From: Rahnella variigena
Lineage (GTDB): Bacteria > Pseudomonadota > Gammaproteobacteria > Enterobacterales > Enterobacteriaceae
Direction of reading: 5' to 3'
Length of the DNA stretch: 64,000 bases
Assembly (NCBI RefSeq): GCF_003610915.1
Contig: NZ_NSDJ01000001.1
Coordinates: 1,736,001 to 1,800,000, forward strand
Made by a program: the position numbers and the translations under genes. The notes under the pieces were generated by a model. That model was not told the origin of the DNA. It saw only the letters and a program-made list of their open reading frames with translations, and made no database searches. Shown here in pieces: positions 32,273 to 40,446 of the stretch. Within the stretch, counting starts at the first letter, position 1; every line of letters starts with the position of its first letter.

Positions 32273-33805
32273 ATGGCAATCTCCGAGATCATTCAAACAG
32301 ACAGCGCGCCGCTGATTGATGTGCAAAACCTGTCGGTGACCTTTGGCGGGCAGCGTGCGCTCAACGACATTTCCCTGCGGCTGATGCAGGGCGAAGTTCA
32401 CTGCCTGGCGGGCACCAACGGCTGCGGGAAAAGTACGTTGATCAAAGTGATCTCGGGGGTTTATCAGCCGGATAACGGCTGCCAGATCACGCTCAGTTCG
32501 CCCTCGCAGGGCAGCCAGAGTTTCAGCAAGCTGAGTCCGGATCAGGCGCGGCAGTTTGGCGTGCAGGTGATTTATCAGGACTTGTCGTTGTTCCCGAACC
32601 TCAGCGTGTTCGAGAACATCGCCTTCGACCACAACTTACAGGGGCTGATGGGCTGGTATCGCCCGTCACGTCTGCGGGAAACCGCACAGCGCATTCTGAC
32701 TGAACTGAATTACACACTGGATCTCGACAGCAAAGTCTCGACGTTGCCGATTGCCCAGCGCCAGCAGGTGGCGATTTGCCGGGCGCTGGTCGCCGATGCG
32801 CGATTAGTGATTATGGATGAGCCGACCGCCTCGCTGACCCGAACTGAAGTGAATCAGCTGTTGCGCACTGTGCATTACCTGAAAAGCAAAGGCATCAGCG
32901 TGGTGTTCGTCAGCCATCGTCTCGATGAAGTGCTGGAAATTTCCGACAGCGTGACGGTTATCCGCGACGGTAAAAAAGTCGGGACATTCCCGGCCTCAGA
33001 AGTCAGCAGCGAACGCCTGACCGAGCTGATGACTGGCCTGAAACTCGATTACCGGCTGAAAGCCGCCAACATGAATGACGAACGCATCATGATGGAAACC
33101 GACAAACTCAGCCGCGCAGGGCAGTATCACGACGTCAGTTTCAAACTGCACGCCGGAGAAGTGCTTGGTTTATGCGGCCTGCTTGGTTCCGGCCGCACCG
33201 AACTGGCACTCAGCCTGTTTGGCATGACCAAACCGGACAGCGGCAAAATCTACCTCGACAGTAAACCGGTGCGTTTTCGCAGCCACGAAGACGCGATCAA
33301 ATCCGGCGTCGGTTACGTCTCGGAAGATCGCCTGACGCTTGGCCTGATCCAGCAGCAATCCGTCGGCGACAACACTGTGCTGGCGATCATGGATCAGCTG
33401 CGCAGCCGTTTTCACCTGATCGACGAATACCGCAAAAATAAGATCATCCAGCAGTGGATCGAAAAACTCGGCGTCAAAGTCGCCAGTCCTGAACAGGCGA
33501 TCTCCACGCTTTCTGGCGGCAATCAGCAAAAGATCGTGCTCGCGAAATGGGTGCTGACACAGCCGAAAATCCTGATCCTTGATTCCCCAACGGTCGGCGT
33601 CGATGTCGGCGCGAAAGCCAGCATTTATCAGCTGATCCACCAGCTGGCGGAAGAGGGGATTTCAATCCTGCTGATTTCCGATGAAGTGCCGGAAGTCTAT
33701 TTCAACTGCGACCGCGTGCTGCATTTCAGTGAGGGCACGGTGGTTGGCGAATATCTGCCGGGTGCGATCACCCAGCAACAACTTGCGGAGGCGGTCAATG
33801 CTTAA
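32273..33805 (+). CDS. Sugar ABC transporter ATPase (two-domain, RbsA type)
   Basis: A 510-aa cytoplasmic ATPase with tandem nucleotide-binding domains. Domain 1 has a full Walker A (GTNGCGKST) and Walker B (VIMDEPTASL). Domain 2 has the degenerate P-loop GLLGSGRTE, the signature LSGGNQQK and Walker B LILDSPTVGVD, in which Asp replaces the usual catalytic Glu region, a normal trait of this family. It overlaps the next permease gene by 8 bp, showing translational coupling. Confidence 0.93.
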   Translation: MAISEIIQTDSAPLIDVQNLSVTFGGQRALNDISLRLMQGEVHCLAGTNGCGKSTLIKVISGVYQPDNGCQITLSSPSQGSQSFSKLSPDQARQFGVQVIYQDLSLFPNLSVFENIAFDHNLQGLMGWYRPSRLRETAQRILTELNYTLDLDSKVSTLPIAQRQQVAICRALVADARLVIMDEPTASLTRTEVNQLLRTVHYLKSKGISVVFVSHRLDEVLEISDSVTVIRDGKKVGTFPASEVSSERLTELMTGLKLDYRLKAANMNDERIMMETDKLSRAGQYHDVSFKLHAGEVLGLCGLLGSGRTELALSLFGMTKPDSGKIYLDSKPVRFRSHEDAIKSGVGYVSEDRLTLGLIQQQSVGDNTVLAIMDQLRSRFHLIDEYRKNKIIQQWIEKLGVKVASPEQAISTLSGGNQQKIVLAKWVLTQPKILILDSPTVGVDVGAKASIYQLIHQLAEEGISILLISDEVPEVYFNCDRVLHFSEGTVVGEYLPGAITQQQLAEAVNA

Positions 33806-34787
33806 GCTCAGCCGGTTACGCCCGTCCAGCAACGAAGGTTATTTAGCCTGGGTATTGCTGGTGGTGATTGTCACCTTTTCCTTACTCAGCAATCAGTTTC
33901 TGACCTTACAGAACCTGCTGGATCTGACCGAAAGCTACGCCGTCAGCGGCATCTTCGCCCTCGGCCTGTTCGTTGTGCTGGTCACCGGCGGTATCGATAT
34001 TTCGTTCGCTGCCGTGGCTTCTGTCGTGCAGTACATCATCGCCACGCTGGCGATCCACTACGGCCTGAGCAGCCCGACCGGCAGCATTTTACTGGCGGTC
34101 ACCATCGGCACGGTGCTGGGGATGATCAACGCCATTCTGATCTACTGCCTGCGCATTGTGTCGATCATCGTCACCATCAGTATGCAGTCGCTGCTGTTTG
34201 GCATGCTGATGTGGCTGACCAACGGCACCAGTCTGTATGACCTGCCGGAGTGGCTGACGACGCCAATCCGCGTGCTGCCGTTCAGCGTCGGCGAACAGCA
34301 TTATCAGATTGGTTTGCCGGTGGTGGTGGTGCTGGCGGTCGCCGGACTGAGCTGGATCCTGCTCAACAAAACCCATCTCGGACGCCAGTTGTTTGCCGTC
34401 GGCGGCGATCAGGAATCTGCGCGCCGTATCGGTATCCGTGTCGGGTTATTGCATCTGTTTGCTTACGGATATCTCGGCGCGATGGCGGCGATTGGCGGGC
34501 TGGTGCAGGTGTATCGCGTCGGTGAGGTGGTGCCGAATGCGCTGGTCGGCGGCGAGCTGGATGTGCTTGCAGCGGCAGTACTTGGCGGTGCCAGCCTTAA
34601 TGGCGGCAAAGGCAGCGTGGTCGGCACTCTGATGGGCGTGTTCCTGATTGGCGTGCTGAAAAACGGCCTCAACCTGATCGGCGTTTCCAGCTACTTCATG
34701 AACATCGTCATCGGCGTGGTGATCGTCGCGGCCATCACCGTCACCCATTACAAAAAACGCAAAGAAACCGAAGTCGGCTTCGCCTGA
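33798..34787 (+). CDS. Sugar ABC transporter permease 1
   Basis: A 329-aa BPD_transp_2 (RbsC-like) inner-membrane permease with about eight to ten hydrophobic helices starting near residue 15. The conserved LAAAVLGGASLNGGKGSVVG loop contacts the ATPase. ATG at 33798 lies inside the 3' end of the ATPase gene; upstream in-frame ATGs would overlap it further. It is half of a heteromeric channel with the next gene. Confidence 0.92.
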   Translation: MLKLSRLRPSSNEGYLAWVLLVVIVTFSLLSNQFLTLQNLLDLTESYAVSGIFALGLFVVLVTGGIDISFAAVASVVQYIIATLAIHYGLSSPTGSILLAVTIGTVLGMINAILIYCLRIVSIIVTISMQSLLFGMLMWLTNGTSLYDLPEWLTTPIRVLPFSVGEQHYQIGLPVVVVLAVAGLSWILLNKTHLGRQLFAVGGDQESARRIGIRVGLLHLFAYGYLGAMAAIGGLVQVYRVGEVVPNALVGGELDVLAAAVLGGASLNGGKGSVVGTLMGVFLIGVLKNGLNLIGVSSYFMNIVIGVVIVAAITVTHYKKRKETEVGFA

Positions 34788-34798
34788 GGAAAACCGCT

Positions 34799-35884
34799 AT
34801 GTACGCAAAAAGCAGAAATGTGAGTCTTAACGCGAAGCCCGATGCGCGGCCTCGCCTGAAAATCGCTTCCCTGAAAATTGATAGCACGACATTGGGATTA
34901 TCGCTGTTATTGCTGGTGGTGATCATCGGCTTCAGCCTGGCGATGCCGGGGCGCTTCTTCAGTGACGCCACCTTTATGAGCGTCGCCTTCCAGCTGCCGG
35001 AACTCGGTTTACTGACGCTGGCGATGTTTATCCCGATCCTAAGCGGTGGCCTGAACCTGTGCATTATCGCCACCGCCAACCTGACCAGTTTACTGATGGC
35101 GTGGGTGTTTCTCACCTGGCTGCCACCGGATGCCAGCATGGCGATGCAGGCGGTCTGGCTGACGCTGGCATTGGTCGGCGCAATGATTCTGGCGCTGGTG
35201 ATTGGCATGCTGACCGGCGCGCTGGTGGCGTATGTCGGCGCGCATCCGATTCTGGTGACGCTGGCGACCATGACCATGGTGAACGGCGTCGGCATCTACC
35301 TTTCACGCGGTGCGGCGATCAGCGGTATGCCGGATATCGTGCGCTTTATCGGCGCGGAAACCCTGCTCGGCGTGCCGGTTCCGTTAATCATCTTTCTGCT
35401 GACCGCAGCCTTAATCGCGGTGTTTTTAGAACGCACCCGCCTCGGTAAATACATCTACATGAGCGGCAGCAACATCAACGCCACCCATTTCAGCGGCGTG
35501 AATACCCACCGCGTGCTGATCGCCATCTACGTGATTTCCAGCATGTTATGTGTGATTGCCGGACTCATCATGATGGCGCGTTTCAACTCGGCGCGCATGG
35601 GCTACGGCGACTCGTATCTGCTGCTGACGGTGCTGGCCATCATTCTCGGCGGCACCGACCCCAACGGTGGCTTCGGCAAAGTCGCAGGTGTGGTGCTCTC
35701 GCTGATTGTCCTGCAGGTAATTTCCACCGGCCTGAATCTGATGAACGTCAGCCCGCATTTCAGCCTGGCGATGTGGGGCGCGGTACTGATCGTGGTGCTG
35801 GCGCTGAAATTCTTCCGCAGCCGTTATCTGCAAAAAAGGGCGGGGCGAATGAGCGCTGCCAAAGCGCGGGCGGCTCAACCTTAA
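34799..35884 (+). CDS. Sugar ABC transporter permease 2
   Basis: A 361-aa paralogue of the preceding permease with the same family signature (AIILGGTDPNGGFGKVAG) and about nine hydrophobic helices. The first ~30 residues are hydrophilic and basic. ATG at 34799 follows GAGGAAAACC. Having two different permease genes is typical of the Lsr and Rha type importers rather than of ribose. Confidence 0.92.
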   Translation: MYAKSRNVSLNAKPDARPRLKIASLKIDSTTLGLSLLLLVVIIGFSLAMPGRFFSDATFMSVAFQLPELGLLTLAMFIPILSGGLNLCIIATANLTSLLMAWVFLTWLPPDASMAMQAVWLTLALVGAMILALVIGMLTGALVAYVGAHPILVTLATMTMVNGVGIYLSRGAAISGMPDIVRFIGAETLLGVPVPLIIFLLTAALIAVFLERTRLGKYIYMSGSNINATHFSGVNTHRVLIAIYVISSMLCVIAGLIMMARFNSARMGYGDSYLLLTVLAIILGGTDPNGGFGKVAGVVLSLIVLQVISTGLNLMNVSPHFSLAMWGAVLIVVLALKFFRSRYLQKRAGRMSAAKARAAQP

Positions 35885-35922
35885 ACACTTTTTTAAAATT
35901 GCCTCTGACTTAGGAAAACATC

Positions 35923-36603
35923 ATGGAATACAAAATTTCTCCGTCGCTGATGTGCATGAGCCTGATCGACATTAAACAGCAACTCGAGGTACTGAACCGC
36001 CGCGCCGACATGCTGCACATTGACATTATGGACGGGCATTACGTCAAAAATATCACGCTGTCGCCGTTCTTTATCGAGCAGATCCGCCCGCATACGCCGC
36101 TGGTTCTGGACGTGCATATGATGGTGGAAAACCCGGCTGACTTTATCGAGCCAATAGCCCTTGCCGGTGCCGATTTTATCTGTCCGCATGCAGAAACCAT
36201 TAACCGCGACGCGTTCCGCATCATCAATCAGATCCGCTCGCTGGGTAAAAAAGTCGGCGTGGTGCTCAACCCCGCGACACCGGTGGAATACATCCAGCAC
36301 TACATTCATCTGCTGGATAAAATCACCGTGATGACCGTCGATCCGGGCTATGCCGGTCAGCCTTTCATCCCTGAAATGCTGGGGAAAATCGCACAACTGC
36401 GTGATCTCAAACAGCAAAAAGGCTACCGCTATCTGATCGAAATCGACGGCTCCTGCAACCTGCGGACTTATCAGGATCTGATGGGCGCGGGGGCGGAAGT
36501 GCTGATCGTCGGCAGCTCCGGCCTGTTCACGCTGGACAACGATCTGGATGTTGCCTGGGACAAAATGCTCGATCAGATGCGTCAGGCGCGTCACGCAGCC
36601 TGA
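35923..36603 (+). CDS. AlsE-like ketose-6-phosphate 3-epimerase
   Basis: A 226-aa TIM-barrel enzyme of the ribulose-phosphate 3-epimerase family. It is closer to D-allulose-6-phosphate 3-epimerase AlsE than to Rpe: it has ISPSLMCM at the N-terminus, LHIDIMDGHYV, DKITVMTVDPGYAGQPFIP and EIDGSCN, as in AlsE. The metal-binding His and Asp residues are in place. In the allose pathway this step turns D-allulose 6-phosphate into fructose 6-phosphate. The likely job here is the same conversion, or one on a related ketose phosphate. Confidence 0.85.
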   Translation: MEYKISPSLMCMSLIDIKQQLEVLNRRADMLHIDIMDGHYVKNITLSPFFIEQIRPHTPLVLDVHMMVENPADFIEPIALAGADFICPHAETINRDAFRIINQIRSLGKKVGVVLNPATPVEYIQHYIHLLDKITVMTVDPGYAGQPFIPEMLGKIAQLRDLKQQKGYRYLIEIDGSCNLRTYQDLMGAGAEVLIVGSSGLFTLDNDLDVAWDKMLDQMRQARHAA

Positions 36604-36618
36604 GGGCAGGAGAGCCGT

Positions 36619-37563
36619 ATGCCGCACTTTCTTGGAGTGGATGTCGGGGGCACCAATACCCGTTTAATGCTGATGGACAGCCAGCAAAATTTTCGCGGCT
36701 ACCACAAAACCCCGACCCAAAGCTGGGCGGGGCAGACTGACCCGTTACAGGGGCTGGAAAACCTGATCACGGCGTATTTGCAGGAACAGGATCCGCATCA
36801 TCAGGTGGCGCAGGTGATGCTCGGGCTGCCGGGCGTATTGTCCCGCGATCGCCAGACCGTGCTTTCACTGCCGTTCATTTCCGCGCTGGATAATCAGCCG
36901 GTGGCGGCGCTGCTCTCGCAACGTTTACACCTGCCGGTGGCGATGGATAAAGATGTTAACCATCTGATGTGGTGGGATTTAACACAGCACAGCGCGCTGC
37001 CGGATGTTGCTGTCGGGCTGTATCTCGGCACCGGGCTGGGCAACAGTTTGTGGATCAATGGTGATTTTTACCACGGCGCGAACGGCGGTGCGGGCGAACT
37101 GGGGCACATTCCGCTGGCGGAGAATCCGCTGCTCTGTCCGTGCGGCAAAACCGGCTGCGTCGAGACGCTGACGTCCGGCAACTGGCTGACCGGCTGGGCG
37201 CGACAACATGCGCCACAAACGCCGTTCGCTGACCTGTTTGTACGTCATGCCGGGCATGTGGATTTAACTGAATTTGTGGCACGACTGGCGCGTACTGTCG
37301 CCAGTGAGATGAACATTCTGGATCCCGAATATCTGGTGCTGGGCGGTGGCGTGCTGGCGATGGAGAACTTCCCGCTGGCCGAACTGGAACAGCAGTTACG
37401 CAGCCATTTACGCAGCCCATATCCGGCGAACGGCCTGACCATTCATTTCAGCGCCGTCACCGACGAGACCGGTTGCCGTGGCGCATGTTTAGCCGCACAG
37501 CGCATTTTTCCGTCGCAGCCAGGTCTGGCCGCCGGAGCATTTTCCTTCAGGAGAGAGGCATGA
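36619..37563 (+). CDS. ROK-family sugar kinase, AlsK-like
   Basis: A 314-aa hexokinase-fold kinase. The N-terminal phosphate motif is GVDVGGTNTR. The ROK signature region contains GAGELGHIPL and the zinc-binding cysteines in CPCGKTGCVE. The stretch YLGTGLGNSLWINGDFYHGA parallels E. coli allose kinase AlsK. It should phosphorylate the imported aldose at C6. Its stop codon overlaps the next start (ATGA). Confidence 0.86.
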   Translation: MPHFLGVDVGGTNTRLMLMDSQQNFRGYHKTPTQSWAGQTDPLQGLENLITAYLQEQDPHHQVAQVMLGLPGVLSRDRQTVLSLPFISALDNQPVAALLSQRLHLPVAMDKDVNHLMWWDLTQHSALPDVAVGLYLGTGLGNSLWINGDFYHGANGGAGELGHIPLAENPLLCPCGKTGCVETLTSGNWLTGWARQHAPQTPFADLFVRHAGHVDLTEFVARLARTVASEMNILDPEYLVLGGGVLAMENFPLAELEQQLRSHLRSPYPANGLTIHFSAVTDETGCRGACLAAQRIFPSQPGLAAGAFSFRREA

Positions 37564-38492
37564 ACAAAGGCAAGGTATGCGTATTTGGGTCTTTCAACCT
37601 CGATATCGTGGCAGGCATGGCGCGTTTCCCCAAACCGGGAGAATCACTGATTGCGCGTAACAGTATGATGGGCGCAGGCGGTAAGGGCGCAAACCAGGCA
37701 GTCGCCGCACTGCGCGCCGGTGCGCGGGTGCATTACATCGGTAAAGTCGGCCGCGATGATTTCGGTATGTTTGCCCGCCGCCACCTCGATAGCGCCGGTT
37801 TCGATGCGGTCACGTTATTTTCCACCAGCGAATGCCCGACAGGCAACGCGTTGATTTATGTCGCCGGAGCCGATGCTGAAAACATGATTGCCGTTGATCC
37901 GGGCGCAAACCTGACGGTCACCGACGAAGAAGTTGAACAATGCCGTCCGGCCGTCGCCGCCGCTGATATCCTGCTGACACAGCTCGAAAATAACCTGCCT
38001 GCGATTGAAAAACTGATCGGCATCGCGAAGGACAACGGCACTTACATTATCCTCAACCCCGCGCCGTTCCAGCCGGTTTCTGACCATTTACTGGCTCAGG
38101 TGGATTTACTCACGCCCAACGCCACAGAATGCACGCTGCTGACCGGCATTGAAGTCTGCGATATTCCCTCCGCCGAACGCGCTGCTCACGCGCTGCATAC
38201 CAAAGGGATCCAGGCGCTGATCATCACGTTGGGCACGCAGGGCGCATTGCTTTCGGTGAACGGCGAAACGCAGATTATTCAGGCCTGTCCGGCGACCCCG
38301 GTCGATACCACCGGCGCAGGCGACGCCTTTAACGGCGCACTGGCCTCCCAGCTTGCCGCCGGTGCCACACTCCCCGAAGCTGCACAATTCGCATCTGCTT
38401 ATGCTTCTGTATGTGTGGAACGCGCAGGCGCAGCCGCATCAATGCCGACGTACGAAGAAGCACGGGAAAGAATGGCGGTTGTGGTGGTTTGA
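37560..38492 (+). CDS. PfkB-family sugar kinase (ribokinase-like)
   Basis: A 310-aa ribokinase-fold kinase. The N-terminal PfkB signature is GGKGANQAVAALRAGA (residues ~40-56) and the C-terminal DTTGAGDAFNGAL holds the catalytic Asp. NPAP and LTPNATE are ribokinase-like. The ATG at 37560 overlaps the ROK stop codon by 4 bp. With a ROK kinase present too, the cassette may handle two sugars or two phosphorylation steps. It is the last gene before repeat copy 2. Confidence 0.88.
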   Translation: MNKGKVCVFGSFNLDIVAGMARFPKPGESLIARNSMMGAGGKGANQAVAALRAGARVHYIGKVGRDDFGMFARRHLDSAGFDAVTLFSTSECPTGNALIYVAGADAENMIAVDPGANLTVTDEEVEQCRPAVAAADILLTQLENNLPAIEKLIGIAKDNGTYIILNPAPFQPVSDHLLAQVDLLTPNATECTLLTGIEVCDIPSAERAAHALHTKGIQALIITLGTQGALLSVNGETQIIQACPATPVDTTGAGDAFNGALASQLAAGATLPEAAQFASAYASVCVERAGAAASMPTYEEARERMAVVVV

Positions 38493-38537
38493 AGCGGGTT
38501 TTCTTTGCTCCTGCGAAAGCTGCGGATTTTCTTTACT

Positions 38538-38661
38538 CCTCCCCCTGCGAAGGGGGAGGTTGGGAGGGGGTTTTAAGGGCTTATACCTGCTGTCAAAGCA
38601 CACTTCAACTTTTTGATTTTGCTTTAATACCCCACCCAACCCTCCCCTTCGCAGGTGAGGG
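38538..38661. repeat. Palindromic dispersed repeat, copy 2 (inverted to copy 1)
   Basis: About 124 bp. It opens with CCTCCCCCTGCGAAGG and GGGGGAGGTTGGGAGGGGG, has the AT-rich middle TGTCAAAGCACACTT, and ends with TAATACCCCACCCAACCC and a second hairpin. The whole unit aligns with the reverse complement of 29171-29294. The gene just upstream probably uses the first hairpin as a transcript end. Confidence 0.85.
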
Positions 38662-38993
38662 AGTCGACCGGCGTTATTCCTGCGAGACATCTTCCAGATT
38701 TCAAAGCAACTTCCTGTAAATCTATCCAGCCCATTTCATTCGAAAAATGGCAGGAATATAGTCGCTTCGCTGCGGCAAAATCCGTAGCCGGACTTGGAAC
38801 TCCGAACATCTGGAACTGAAAAAACTTGTGTTTTTTCAGGGGCTACGTGCACACTCAATTCGTGGCTTAGGCAGGGCAATCTTAATGGTTGGCCGGTCGC
38901 TAGATCCGGAGTTCCAAACCTGCCTGAGTCACACCTTTAGTTTGGAACCTGAAGGCGTGATGAAATTCAAAATCTAGTAATGGAATAATCATC
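38662..38993 (+). other. Palindrome-rich leader before a small ORF
   Basis: 332 bp without a gene. It contains the perfect inverted repeat CTGAAAAAAC-TTGT-GTTTTTTCAG (38816-38839). A second pair of arms, TTGGAACTCCG (near 38794) and CGGAGTTCCAA (near 38920), encloses it, and another GTTTGGAACC lies near 38940. The nested arrangement looks like a structured RNA leader or a repeat-derived regulatory region for the gene at 38994. Confidence 0.5.
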
Positions 38994-39314
38994 ATGACTG
39001 ACATGAATACCGAAACCACCTATCCCGAAAATTCCCTCACTGTTTTCCGAGGCCTGATTGCCAATCTGGAACTGAGCCATTTCACCGATCCCCTGCTTTA
39101 CTATCTGGGCGGTGTCGCATCTGAATCCGCCGAAGGGCTTTGCCAGGGTTTGCTGTGCCTGAGTGAAGGGCTGGAGAATAGCGAACTGTTGCCGCCGGAA
39201 GGCGTTTCGCAGGTTAGCGCCTATCTGAAAGCCTCCGCGCATCTGCTTCCGGCACTGTTTGAATTGTCAGAGAAGGCGGGGGTTGCGCTCGGGATAACAC
39301 AAATACGGGCTTAA
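38994..39314 (+). CDS. Hypothetical protein
   Basis: A 106-aa acidic, mostly helical protein that I do not recognise. It reads MTDMNTETTYPENSLTVF, then LELSHFTDPLLYYLGG, with a Leu-rich middle (EGLCQGLLCLSEGLENSELL). No signal peptide or membrane segment is present. A second ATG lies three codons in; the ribosome-binding site AATGGAATA is ordinary. It resembles in style the small soluble proteins found behind phage-derived leaders, but I could not assign a family. Confidence 0.6.
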   Translation: MTDMNTETTYPENSLTVFRGLIANLELSHFTDPLLYYLGGVASESAEGLCQGLLCLSEGLENSELLPPEGVSQVSAYLKASAHLLPALFELSEKAGVALGITQIRA

Positions 39315-39320
39315 TCTTTT

Positions 39321-39361
39321 GCTCCTTCCCCTCTCACGAGGGGAAGGCTGGGATGGGGTGT
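39321..39361. repeat. Partial copy of the palindromic dispersed repeat
   Basis: GCTCCTTCCCCTCTCACGAG and GGGAAGGCTGGGATGGGG form one hairpin end of the same repeat family, without the middle or the second end. It lies directly after the gene at 38994-39314 and may serve as its transcript end. Confidence 0.65.
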
Positions 39362-39484
39362 TGGTTTCGTGTAAACCTTAAGATAAATATAAAATATACC
39401 CCACGTGTTTTTATATGTTTTTTGTATGATTTAAGTTGATTTATTTATATTTAAAAGGTTTGTTTCTAATATCAAAGTGATTAA

Positions 39485-39598
39485 TATCTGCGTGGTTTAA
39501 AATGTAGTTATGAGGGGCCAAACTCCCATTGGGATGATCCTAAAGACCAGACATGGATAAGAGCAGGGATTGATTATGCAAAAAGAACGGGTTTTTAG
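39485..39598 (+). pseudogene. C-terminal coding remnant, possibly of a polymorphic toxin
   Basis: An open frame of 37 codons with no start codon context and a stop at 39596-39598. The translation runs YLRGLKCSYEGPNSHWDDPK and continues DQTWIRAGIDYAKRTGF. This is a well-formed Trp/Asp-rich tail, much more protein-like than the random AT-rich DNA around it. Its end overlaps the start of the next gene by 23 bp, as toxin and immunity genes often do. I read it as the last piece of a deleted secreted toxin; the family is unknown. Confidence 0.4.
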
Positions 39599-39977
39599 GA
39601 AAAGGTATATTTTCATCGTGTTGGTTATAGCTTTTCTGGGGTATTTAATTAAGATGGTATTAGATTTTTCACCTTATGAACAAACGATTATACGAAAGGA
39701 AAGTATTGGCGAATTTAATACCCTTTATGTGACTGAAGGTAGTGCGGGTGCAACGACGGAAAATACGTATAAATATTATCTTTATCCATCTGCAAAAACA
39801 GAGAAAGAGTTTCTGGAAAATATCAGAGATTATCCTTCTGTTCTGTTTACTTCAGATTCCGATGTTAAAATGCAATTGAAGGGAAAAAATCTTTACTTTA
39901 CAGTTAAAGGAACTATTTATAGTTTTACCAATCAATCTGATTCTGTTTTTATATATCTCAATTCAACCCCATTTTAA
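39576..39977 (+). CDS. Hypothetical membrane-anchored protein, possible immunity protein
   Basis: A 133-aa protein with a basic N-terminus (MQKERVFRKRY), one membrane helix (IFIVLVIAFLGYLIKMVL, residues ~12-30) and a Tyr/Ser/Thr-rich outer domain. ATG at 39576 is preferred over a TTG two codons earlier. The gene is clearly AT-richer than the backbone, which suggests acquisition. Position right behind, and overlapping, a toxin-like tail suggests an orphan immunity protein; this is inference. I do not recognise the fold. Confidence 0.55.
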   Translation: MQKERVFRKRYIFIVLVIAFLGYLIKMVLDFSPYEQTIIRKESIGEFNTLYVTEGSAGATTENTYKYYLYPSAKTEKEFLENIRDYPSVLFTSDSDVKMQLKGKNLYFTVKGTIYSFTNQSDSVFIYLNSTPF

Positions 39978-40170
39978 TGGGGTTATATCCGCATGTTACC
40001 GTTTAATCTGACACCCGACCTCTATTTTGTTCAGTAACAATGCTTTTTTTTGATTCAAAAATCATCATATTCCCGCCATGTAAATGACACAAACGCAGGA
40101 CAGGATAGGCGCCTTATTTCAGTCAGCTACAGACAGCCTGTCTGACAGACGTCTGTCGTCGGACGCGCCG

Positions 40171-40362
40171 CCGTTTGTCGGTCCGCAAAACTATCTACGG
40201 CTGATCCAGGTTTCAGTCTTCTGGCGCACTGCTCAATAATGTGGCTAACATCCTGATGCGTCAGGCATTTCTCAGTATTGCCCGTGAAATCGAAGAAGCC
40301 GCGCTGATGGAAGGCTGCCGCTGGTGGCTGGTGGTATTTCAGGTGCTGATCCCGATGTCGCA
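40171..40362 (+). pseudogene. Decayed sugar ABC permease (MalF/UgpA plus MalG/UgpE fragments)
   Basis: Two short homologous pieces in different frames. FVGPQNYLRLIQ...FWRT (from 40174) is the typical early periplasmic loop of a MalF/UgpA-type permease. About 40 bp later, in another frame, FLSIAREIEEAALMEGCRW...VLIPMSQ (40268-40362) is the EAA loop of this permease superfamily. The segment between them is missing and a stop codon interrupts the first piece. It is a remnant of one or two permease genes after an internal deletion. Confidence 0.7.
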
Positions 40363-40371
40363 GTTGATCTT

Positions 40372-40438
40372 GCTCCTTTCCCTTTCACTAGGGGAAGGAG
40401 CTAAAACCAGCCGGTTTTCTTCCTTGTCACAGGAAGGA
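40372..40438. repeat. Two short hairpins related to the dispersed repeat
   Basis: GCTCCTTTCCC/GGGGAAGGAGC (40372-40401) and CTTCCT-TGTC-ACAGGAAG (40419-40438). The first resembles the hairpin end of the palindromic repeat family. They lie at the 3' end of the convergent HD-domain gene and may end its transcript. Confidence 0.5.
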
Positions 40439-40446
40439 GCAAAAAA

